Assembly: GCF_900316465.1 (NCBI RefSeq)
Contig: NZ_ONDD01000001.1
Location: 1-64,000 of the forward strand
DNA: 64,000 nt
Direction of reading: 5' to 3'
Source: an uncultured Fibrobacter sp.
GTDB taxonomy: Bacteria > Fibrobacterota > Fibrobacteria > Fibrobacterales > Fibrobacteraceae
The notes under the pieces: generated by a model
The model's database searches: none
What the model saw: only the letters and a program-made list of their open reading frames with translations
Told to the model about the DNA's origin: nothing
Position numbers and translations under genes: made by a program
In this document: piece after piece, positions 56,001 to 62,038 of the stretch
Position numbering within the stretch: position 1 is the stretch's first letter
How the letters are laid out: the number at the start of each line of letters is the position of its first letter

Positions 56001-58370
56001 GTTACCATCAAGGACGTTGTGGAACTGAACGCTCACGCACAGGACTCCTTGGGTTCGCTTGTCAAGTACGAATGGGGTTGCGGTTCAGCCTCCGCCGAAA
56101 ACATCGGCTTTACTTACAGTTCCGCCACATCGCCGCGCACGACCATGGTCATGCCTTCTACCGCACAGAACGGCTACAAGTGCATTGCCCGCGTCACCGA
56201 CGATGACGGCAACATTGCCAAGGATACCGTCAAGATTGACATTATCCTTGCACCTCCGAGCATCGAAGTCACCAAGAAGAGCTTGGTCGTTCGCGCAGGC
56301 TACAACATCACCTTGAATGCCGACGCCTACGACAATAACAATCTGCCTTCGGACCCGGGAAGCATCGCCAAGCGAGAATGGAGCTGCGGCACGCCCGAAC
56401 AGATTGCAAGCAAGTGGAAAACCGTCAGCGACTTTGACACCGTATGGAAAGCCCCCGCAGCCGAAGCAGAATTCTACTGCGTCGCTCGCGCTACCGATAA
56501 CGACGGCAACATGGTTTCTGACACCATGAAGATTACCTACTCGACAGACACTCCAATTATTCGCGTCAAGGAACAGCTCATCTACATTAACGAAGGCGAT
56601 GAATTTATTCTCGACGCCACCGTTAACGACGTATGGCAGGGCATTGACTGGTTCAAATGGAATTGTGTGGACAAAGCCACCGGCAAGACCCTGGAACCGA
56701 AAGAAATCAAGTACGACTACACCGCCAACGGGAAAACGCTCCGAATCCCCAAGGATTCGACATACTCCGAAAAGGGTAAAGACATGTATTGTATTGTGTC
56801 TGCTCAGGAATCCAGCACTGAGGCAACCTTCAGCGACACGACCGAAGTTCTCTTGATGAAACATCATCCGGTAGGTGTCATTACCGCAGCAGATACCGTT
56901 TACCTGTGGAGTGGCGACGAATCCGTCGATGATGAAGCTATCTACTTCTACACGCCGGAATGGACCGCCAAAAATTCCATCATGGGCGACCTCGGTAACG
57001 AAAACATGCAGGATTACTGGTGGAAATTCAGCAACGTCGACGGCAACTTCTATCAGGGCAAGAAGGACGGCGGCCTCGACACAAGCATCGCTGAATTCAA
57101 CACCGCCTTCATCCGCAAAACGACCGAAGGCTCCATGACCATTTCTCTAGACTACCGCGACAGTACGTCAACAACTCCGACGCATTCCTTCTACAACAGG
57201 CACCGCGCCGAAGAAGTCAGCCGCAAGGTGTACTTCCGCAAGGCTTGGCGTAATCAGGGTCCGGACACCGTCATTGCAAAGAGCACATCGAATACGCCGT
57301 CGGTCATGACGCTTGTAAGCGACGTACCTACCGTCGCCTACCATGATGACGCGGCCAAGAAGATTGTCGTAAAACAACTCCAGGACAACAAATGGGAAGA
57401 CCTCGGTTCCTTTACCTTTACCCAACCGGTAACTTCGATCCAGTTGGCGGCAGATGGTTCTACGGTCTATGTCGGCGTGCTCGATAGCACAGGCAAGTTC
57501 AGCGTATACAAGTCGTTCACCCAGATCGGCAACACCATTGAAGGCGTTACGCAGGCAAAGATTCTTGTAAAGAGCGGCGCCACAAACGCTTTGGTCATGT
57601 ACCTCAAGAGCAACGCTGTTTACCTGGCCGAACTGAACGGTAGCACGTGGAAGAATAATTCCACGTTCAACCGTCTCAAGTACAGCTTTACCAATGGTAA
57701 TAACACAACTAAAGTGAACTACCGTGAATTCAACGCTCTATTTGCCAGCAACGGAAGCCTCGTCATCGTCGCGGTTGACAACACCTCGGACTACACAGGA
57801 TACAAGTTCGTCTACAGCAGCAGCTACCAGAATACTCATGCCGAAAAAATCGACAAGCACATGAGTAAGATAGCTCTCGCTGAAAAATCGAACACCCTGT
57901 ACCTTGGCTTTGCAAACCGCAACGTGGAAGGCGGAAAATACGGTCCGTACCTGTACAAGGGAAAGATCTCCAACAACAGCCTTACTCTTGACAAGTCCGG
58001 AGTATACAGCAAGTCTATCCACGAAGGCTTGATTGCTTACAACATCAGCCTCGCCGTCTCTGGAAACACGCTGTACGCCGCCATGGACGACGCCGGGCGA
58101 CCCAACTTGTCACAGGTTCACGTGTACAGACTCGAAGGCGACAAGTGGCACCTGCATGGTGAAAACCAGCTGCCCTACTTCAGCTCCGTATTCTACAACA
58201 AGAACAAGTACTATCTGCGCGGTTCCAGTCCGACGATTGCAACAACCAGCAACGGAAAGGTTTACGTTTCGATGCTCGCCCGCGAAACCGCGTACGGTGA
58301 CACACACACAGCTAAAAACAACGGTCCGCTTGTCATGAAGTATGTGGCCGACAACTGGGAGATTAAATAA
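53046..58370 (+). CDS. Giant surface lipoprotein with tandem Ig/PKD-like repeats
   Basis: A 1774-residue lipoprotein (C22, LFGC). It contains at least eight beta-sandwich repeats of 80-100 residues, many ending with a TDDDGN motif (VIVTDDDGNETKDSV, VQVTDDDGNTARDT, ARVTDDDGNIAKDT, ARATDNDGNMVSDT). Five repeats carry a paired Cys pattern (WGC/WSC/SAC ... Y-K/C-C) suggesting intradomain disulfides. A carboxypeptidase-regulatory domain interrupts the series (about residues 395-475). The C-terminal ~350 residues look like a beta-propeller (repeated short hydrophobic strands). Function unknown; adhesion or scaffold is a guess. Its stop overlaps the next gene as TAATG. Confidence 0.75.
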   Translation: MRVPHFLMFTLGLSAALALFGCSRESPVKENVNLKNNHSRVFVFNEPIQDPKVFADSMINTAVMEADTIPDTLTVTVNDTVYLFAVLPYNVDKIYRFQWTLTKKNGKDTTVIGDNAKLQTWVYAKPGLYEPKFVAFDGNNATDTSGIATRKAWVKVIDTKPTLVVPKDTLWTKHDGDITFPILANDSFGTIVDVKVDLDAGGKKDSAKTVKYKMYEDNDSLYLTIKNDKSRIDSLGNQKIYVIVTDDDGNETKDSVNLHFNRIPRLKVIYPQDGARHNINDRFYFYYEGEDDDNPQNLQYFIYAQVSKNSQPPQKAFTDDDLIAKAYTSNIFEPIDANGKNNITLISEPGKALTGRIYWDMYATDGYDIVRLTRISTGENTSRPWNFFIGNLSSAQGTFTGVAKYQGKDNHSNIHVEFSNGNKTFDTYTDSKGNYTVKVDAGIYAASITSDSLREYQSRTIDSLFVESGSTISMDEIILKDTVPPMLLVKNIDTLTTRAYNQTLYARDLGTGIDSVSASIDGKVERLTCSIGEEGAIYNCALSLNNLVDGNHKLVYSAKDKAGNIEKLEQTITIMATKIALDVNGDKNARIGEDETLTFNAEISDALPAPRKVTWSWSLDDTKKTTEVDEDGRATLTYSYNQLKDLATAGEEYLMTVSYTENGADVKAQVKFGIRGDDPTIIFTEPAFDDTVSLNDVVAFKVKTYKGKSSSDMTITWNCSGKDKLATGYVCPANNTEEANIAYMAVGTYTITATVTDQNDKSSTATTKVIVISDPPTIDVTTESKTNEYKINSVVTVKASASDKFGTINKIEWGCSNGMVSYDYKKDIDPPTSSVSDIALQLTLPGAEVDNHRCIFKATDDDGEQGFDTLIFKTLLDPPTIRLNTKRDTVKINSQQTIKAIASDKLGYIAKYESACSDKLADLKNPAWEDMSSAQTVVVMPQTATNAYYCVVQVTDDDGNTARDTAIYKVVVGMPSVTAYVNYSKVTIKDVVELNAHAQDSLGSLVKYEWGCGSASAENIGFTYSSATSPRTTMVMPSTAQNGYKCIARVTDDDGNIAKDTVKIDIILAPPSIEVTKKSLVVRAGYNITLNADAYDNNNLPSDPGSIAKREWSCGTPEQIASKWKTVSDFDTVWKAPAAEAEFYCVARATDNDGNMVSDTMKITYSTDTPIIRVKEQLIYINEGDEFILDATVNDVWQGIDWFKWNCVDKATGKTLEPKEIKYDYTANGKTLRIPKDSTYSEKGKDMYCIVSAQESSTEATFSDTTEVLLMKHHPVGVITAADTVYLWSGDESVDDEAIYFYTPEWTAKNSIMGDLGNENMQDYWWKFSNVDGNFYQGKKDGGLDTSIAEFNTAFIRKTTEGSMTISLDYRDSTSTTPTHSFYNRHRAEEVSRKVYFRKAWRNQGPDTVIAKSTSNTPSVMTLVSDVPTVAYHDDAAKKIVVKQLQDNKWEDLGSFTFTQPVTSIQLAADGSTVYVGVLDSTGKFSVYKSFTQIGNTIEGVTQAKILVKSGATNALVMYLKSNAVYLAELNGSTWKNNSTFNRLKYSFTNGNNTTKVNYREFNALFASNGSLVIVAVDNTSDYTGYKFVYSSSYQNTHAEKIDKHMSKIALAEKSNTLYLGFANRNVEGGKYGPYLYKGKISNNSLTLDKSGVYSKSIHEGLIAYNISLAVSGNTLYAAMDDAGRPNLSQVHVYRLEGDKWHLHGENQLPYFSSVFYNKNKYYLRGSSPTIATTSNGKVYVSMLARETAYGDTHTAKNNGPLVMKYVADNWEIK

Positions 58371-58828
58371 TGAATATTGAAATAGCCGCTATTTGTGATG
58401 CAGCAACTGCCAACGGAATTGGCGGACGCTTGAACATCCTTGGAGCATTTGACCGAATTTTTGCAAATTTTCCATTGGTGATTCCACAATGTTCTACGGC
58501 TTTTAGAATCCGTTACATGCGTAGCGAAGCGGGCATGCACGACTTGACGCTTGCATTCGAAGATGTTTGCGGCAAGCCGATTGTGCCGCCCATGCAGTCC
58601 AAGATTCCGCTGGAACCTGTGGCCCAGGGCTTTGACACCGCCGCGGTGAACATGGTCCTCAACCTGCAGCGTTTCCAGATCAAGCGCCCGGACAAGTACA
58701 TGATTCGTTTGCTGATCGACGGCGAAGAACTGGCCAGCTTGCCGCTATACGCGCTCGAAGCGCCGAAAGAAGGCGGCCAGGCTCCCGACGCCCCGATTGC
58801 CCAGGGCGAACAGAACTTGCCTAACTAA
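58370..58828 (+). CDS. DUF6941-like small protein
   Basis: A 152-residue soluble protein starting MNIEIAAICDAATANGIGGR and continuing LNILGAFDRI, with FQIKRPDKYMIRLLIDGEEL later on. This resembles the DUF6941 family, for which I know no function. It has no signal peptide. Its ATG overlaps the stop of the giant lipoprotein gene (TAATG), so the two are likely co-translated, which hints at a functional link. It overlaps the convergent phosphopantetheinyl transferase gene by 4 bp. Confidence 0.6.
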   Translation: MNIEIAAICDAATANGIGGRLNILGAFDRIFANFPLVIPQCSTAFRIRYMRSEAGMHDLTLAFEDVCGKPIVPPMQSKIPLEPVAQGFDTAAVNMVLNLQRFQIKRPDKYMIRLLIDGEELASLPLYALEAPKEGGQAPDAPIAQGEQNLPN

Positions 58829-59427
58829 CGGCTTACAGCGACGCAGAGTGCGGCGCGCATCGGGGCTCCGACTGCAGCCGCATCCAAGTCCACAAAATGA
58901 ACGGTAAAAGGTTCTTTTGAATCCGGCTGCTCCACAAGCACCGGATTTTTTTGCATATCGCGCCTCAGAGTGCCCTCAAAGAATTCGCCGCCCACGCACT
59001 TGTAAAAAGCCTCTTTGCGGCACCAGAGCTTAAAGAATTCCTGCATGGCGAGCTCTTCGCCGAGAGTCGCAAGTTGCGTCGATTCCTCTTTGCTAAAGAA
59101 TCTCTCTGCCAGGTGCAAACGTTTCGGCGAAAACTTTTCCAAGTCCACCCCGATCTTTAGGCGGCCACGAGAACCGCGCTCGCCATAGGCACACACGCAG
59201 AAGCCTTGGGAATGCGTCCAGTTCACGTCAAAGTCGAGCTTCGGGAACTCGGGGCGAGGATTCTCCTTGGACTCACACAAGTCGGCCCCACTCACGGGCG
59301 CCCCCACGTAATCCGACAAGAGGCCAAAAATCACCGAACGGTGGTCCGGCTTTTGGGCAAACCCAGCCAGGTGGACCACCCCCAGAGGAGTTTCGACATC
59401 GAGCCTATGGATTTTATTTTCACTCAT
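58825..59427 (-). CDS. 4'-phosphopantetheinyl transferase (Sfp/AcpT type)
   Basis: It transfers 4'-phosphopantetheine from CoA to a serine of carrier proteins. The 200-residue protein has the magnesium motif IGVDLE (D95, E97) and WCRKEAFYK (K138, E139, K143), which define the superfamily. The N-terminal half is weakly conserved, as usual. Whether it serves fatty-acid ACP or a secondary-metabolite carrier cannot be decided here. The TATCTTTG element (59441-59448) lies 13 nt before the start codon. The gene overlaps the DUF6941-like gene by 4 bp at its 3' end. Confidence 0.9.
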   Translation of the reverse strand: MSENKIHRLDVETPLGVVHLAGFAQKPDHRSVIFGLLSDYVGAPVSGADLCESKENPRPEFPKLDFDVNWTHSQGFCVCAYGERGSRGRLKIGVDLEKFSPKRLHLAERFFSKEESTQLATLGEELAMQEFFKLWCRKEAFYKCVGGEFFEGTLRRDMQKNPVLVEQPDSKEPFTVHFVDLDAAAVGAPMRAALCVAVSR

Positions 59428-59440
59428 AATATGTTTAACC

Positions 59441-59448
59441 CAAAGATA
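59441..59448 (-). promoter_or_regulatory. TATCTTTG -10 element of the phosphopantetheinyl transferase gene
   Basis: A full TAnnTTTG match on the minus strand, 13 nt before the ATG at 59427. It is almost back to back with the plus-strand element at 59454. Confidence 0.5.
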
Positions 59449-59453
59449 ATTTC

Positions 59454-59461
59454 TACTTTAG
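59454..59461 (+). promoter_or_regulatory. TACTTTAG -10 element, leaderless-type start
   Basis: TACTTTAG ends 4 nt before the ATG at 59466. No Shine-Dalgarno is present. Confidence 0.45.
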
Positions 59462-59465
59462 GGGC

Positions 59466-60014
59466 ATGAACTTGACTTTCCGCAAAAAAGCAGGCATCGC
59501 CCTGGGTACAATCGCGCTTGCACTCACTGCATGCGGCGACATCAACAACAGCTGGGAAGTCAGAGGCGGCGGCTACCTCAAGTACACGCTCAACGGCGAC
59601 GGTCCCTACACCATAGAACTCGACAAAAACGACGTCGAGCCCCCGTTCTACGTGAACAACAGCCACCACTACTTTTATTTTTGCACCCGAATCGAAGAAA
59701 GCAAGCAGGGCGACCAGCTTTCGCTCATGGTCAACAGCCCCCAGACCGGCAAAGAACTCACTCCGGTGGGCCGTGCAAGCCTGAACGGCCGAATGCAGAA
59801 CGTTTCATGGTTTCGCGCCAATTTCGCGACAGAAGCCCCCCTTATCGTCGACAGCAGCACCATCAAGTTCGACGAAATCATCAAAGATTCCCTGTGGACA
59901 GCCGATTTGGACCTGTATTTCATGGATTGCCGCTCCGGAACCTGCAGCGACAGCCTCCCCCCGCTCCATTTGAGCGGCCGATTCCGCTACTGGGTACCCG
60001 ATTCTGAACGTTAA
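59466..60014 (+). CDS. Small lipoprotein of unknown function
   Basis: A 182-residue lipoprotein (C23, ALTAC). The mature part is mostly beta-strand (WEVRGGGYLKYTLNGDGPYT; HYFYFCTRIEESKQGDQLSL; LHLSGRFRYWVP) with three further Cys. I do not recognise the family. It is probably anchored in the outer membrane. The start codon follows TACTTTAG by 4 nt, and the tRNA-Val promoter begins just after the stop codon. Confidence 0.6.
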   Translation: MNLTFRKKAGIALGTIALALTACGDINNSWEVRGGGYLKYTLNGDGPYTIELDKNDVEPPFYVNNSHHYFYFCTRIEESKQGDQLSLMVNSPQTGKELTPVGRASLNGRMQNVSWFRANFATEAPLIVDSSTIKFDEIIKDSLWTADLDLYFMDCRSGTCSDSLPPLHLSGRFRYWVPDSER

Positions 60015-60021
60015 ATACCCC

Positions 60022-60050
60022 TTGACAAGCGCAAAACGCTTTACTATATT
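60022..60050 (+). promoter_or_regulatory. tRNA-Val promoter (TTGACA-N17-TATATT)
   Basis: Consensus TTGACA (60022-60027), a 17-bp spacer and TATATT (60045-60050), 12 bp before the tRNA. It is the best sigma70-type promoter in the window. Confidence 0.8.
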
Positions 60051-60062
60051 TGGTCTCACCTC

Positions 60063-60136
<74 letters not shown>

Positions 60137-60145
60137 CTGAAAGAG

Positions 60146-60178
60146 CCTCGCTTCAAGCGAGGTTTCTTTTTTTTGTTT
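60146..60178 (+). terminator. Terminator of tRNA-Val
   Basis: CCTCGCT-TCA-AGCGAGG is followed by TTTCTTTTTTTT, 10 nt after the tRNA end. Confidence 0.9.
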
Positions 60179-60191
60179 TAAAGCCCCCTAT

Positions 60192-60219
60192 AAAAAACAA
60201 AAACCGCCTGAGAGGCGGT
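60192..60219 (-). terminator. Terminator of the DASS transporter gene
   Basis: On the minus strand ACCGCCT-CTC-AGGCGGT is followed by TTTTGTTTTTTA. It lies beyond the duplicated tail fragment of the transporter gene. Confidence 0.85.
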
Positions 60220-60246
60220 CTTTGTTCAGGAAGAAAAATCCTTCAA

Positions 60247-60285
60247 TTACTTGGCGGCAGCAGCCGTATCAACGACTTCGACCTG
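60247..60285 (-). pseudogene. Orphan copy of the DASS transporter C-terminus
   Basis: On the minus strand this stretch reads VEVVDTAAAAK and a stop, very like the transporter's actual end VAVDSAAAAK. It is out of frame with the transporter and separated from its stop by an ~85-bp palindromic insert. It looks like the original 3' end cut off from the gene. Confidence 0.55.
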
Positions 60286-60365
60286 TGAGCTACAAGCGAC
60301 TCGTATTAACGAGTCGTGGTAGCGAGAGCGAGGCGAAGCTACAACTCGTTGTGCCAATAGAGCCG
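60286..60365. repeat. Palindromic insert between transporter stop and orphan tail
   Basis: It contains the perfect hairpin CGACTCGT-ATTA-ACGAGTCG (60297-60316), the direct repeat GCTACAA (60289-60295 and 60338-60344) and ACAAC-TC-GTTGT (60341-60352). Small non-coding palindromic elements often look like this. Confidence 0.5.
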
Positions 60366-60371
60366 AGCGGT

Positions 60372-61994
60372 CTATTTAGCAGCGGCGGCGCTATCGACAG
60401 CGACGGCAACGGTGCTGTCAGCGGCGACTGCTGCAGCGCTGTCAGCAACAGCGGGAGCGGCAGGAGCTTCAACCACCTTTTCGGCGGCAGCAGGTGCTGC
60501 AGGAGCGGCTTCAGCGGCCTTAGGAACCGGAGTACCGAAGAAGTTCACCTTGGCGAGGAAAATCATCATCACCCAGGAGAGAACGAGGCCGGAAAGACCC
60601 ATCACGATACCGGTCTTGGCCATACCGTTGGTGTCGGTGTAACCCGTAGCGTGGGCCAAGGCGTTAGGCGGAGTCGAAATCGGGAGGCTCATACCGAGAG
60701 AGCTTGCAAAGGCAACAGAAACGAGCAGGGCGGTCACGCCACCGAGGCCAACGAGGTTGTCCTGGCAGGCAATGCCCACGGCGCAAAGAATCGGAACCAA
60801 GAGCGTCGCCGTAGAGGTATGGCTCATGAAGTTAGCCATGAACAAGCAGATGATACCGCAACCGATCATGAGGGCGATCGGAGACCAGCTTGCAAACGGA
60901 ATCGTCTTGATCAAGTGAGCGGCAAGGCCAGTAGCGTTCAGGCCAACACCCAGAGCAAAACCGCCAGCCACGAGCCAGAGCACGTCCCAGCTCATTGCGT
61001 TCAGGTCTTTCTTGGTAATCACGCCAGTCAAAGCAAACACAGCCATCGGGATCATAGCGATTGCGTTATCGTTAATGCCGTGGACACCCTTACCGGTCAC
61101 CCACAAGACAACGCACACGACAAAGGTAATGTACACGATAATGGCCTTGGGGCTGGTATCAAACTTGCCGGCACCTTCAATGTTCAGGACCATTTCCTTC
61201 ATCTTGATCGGGTAGATCTTGAGGAGCAAGAGCCAAGCAATTACCATCAAAATAATCACATACGGAATACCGAAGGCCATCCACTGACCGAAGCTCACCG
61301 GGTTAGCAACGAGGTCGCCACGGGCAACGGCGTCGTTCAAGGCGCCAAGGGCAATAGCGTTAGGAGGCGTACCGATCGGGGTACCCATACCACCGATGTT
61401 GGCGCCCAGCGGAATAGCGAGGGCAAAGGCAGCTTTACCGCGGTCATCTTCGTCGAAGAGCTTGAGCACCGGAGCGAGAATAGCAAGCATCATGGCGGCG
61501 GTAGCAGTGTTGCTCATGAACATGGAGAACACGGCGGTGATGAGCATGAGGCCAAGAAGCACGAACTTCGGGTTCTTGCCGAAGGGCTTCAGGAGCACGC
61601 GGGCAAGGTTCAAGTCCATCTTGTACTTGGTAGCGGCAGCAGCAAGGAAGAAGCCGCCCAAGAAGAGCATGATGATCGGGTTTGCAAACGTAGCCATAAT
61701 GGACTTATGGCTGATCATGGTCACGCCGTCCACGCGGAACGGAGAGAGGGACGAGTCAGACATCGTCACGATCATGAGCACGATGACGAGCACCGAGGTC
61801 GACCAGATCGGGAACGGTTGCAGGATCCAGAAGAGGGCCGCCATCACGAAAACGCCAATGACGCGAATTTCGAGCGGATTCAGGATTCCCATGGGGCTTG
61901 CGGCATCGAATCCGAGGGATTCGTAGGGCAAGAAGAGGGCGGCGATGGCGAGCACCGACGCGATGATGAACTTGATGAATTTAGCCTTTGTCAT
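60372..61994 (-). CDS. DASS-family (SLC13) sodium/dicarboxylate transporter
   Basis: An inner-membrane symporter of 540 residues, about 11-12 helices. The two family repeats are visible: SNTATAAMMLAILAPV with GTPIGTPPNAIALG in the first half, and SHTSTATLLVPI with STPPNALAHATG in the second. Typical substrates are succinate, malate, fumarate or citrate; which one is not decidable, although Fibrobacter excretes succinate. The last ~55 residues are a low-complexity Ala/Val/Pro tail outside the family core. The ATG at 61994 is chosen over an upstream TTG because TAAATTTG (62003-62010) lies 8 nt upstream. Confidence 0.9.
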   Translation of the reverse strand: MTKAKFIKFIIASVLAIAALFLPYESLGFDAASPMGILNPLEIRVIGVFVMAALFWILQPFPIWSTSVLVIVLMIVTMSDSSLSPFRVDGVTMISHKSIMATFANPIIMLFLGGFFLAAAATKYKMDLNLARVLLKPFGKNPKFVLLGLMLITAVFSMFMSNTATAAMMLAILAPVLKLFDEDDRGKAAFALAIPLGANIGGMGTPIGTPPNAIALGALNDAVARGDLVANPVSFGQWMAFGIPYVIILMVIAWLLLLKIYPIKMKEMVLNIEGAGKFDTSPKAIIVYITFVVCVVLWVTGKGVHGINDNAIAMIPMAVFALTGVITKKDLNAMSWDVLWLVAGGFALGVGLNATGLAAHLIKTIPFASWSPIALMIGCGIICLFMANFMSHTSTATLLVPILCAVGIACQDNLVGLGGVTALLVSVAFASSLGMSLPISTPPNALAHATGYTDTNGMAKTGIVMGLSGLVLSWVMMIFLAKVNFFGTPVPKAAEAAPAAPAAAEKVVEAPAAPAVADSAAAVAADSTVAVAVDSAAAAK

Positions 61995-62002
61995 AGTGCG
62001 GC

Positions 62003-62010
62003 CAAATTTA
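62003..62010 (-). promoter_or_regulatory. TAAATTTG -10 element of the transporter gene
   Basis: A full TAnnTTTG match on the minus strand, 8 nt before the ATG at 61994. No Shine-Dalgarno lies in between. Confidence 0.5.
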
Positions 62011-62038
62011 GAAAAAAGCCGCCCCAATGGCAAGATTA

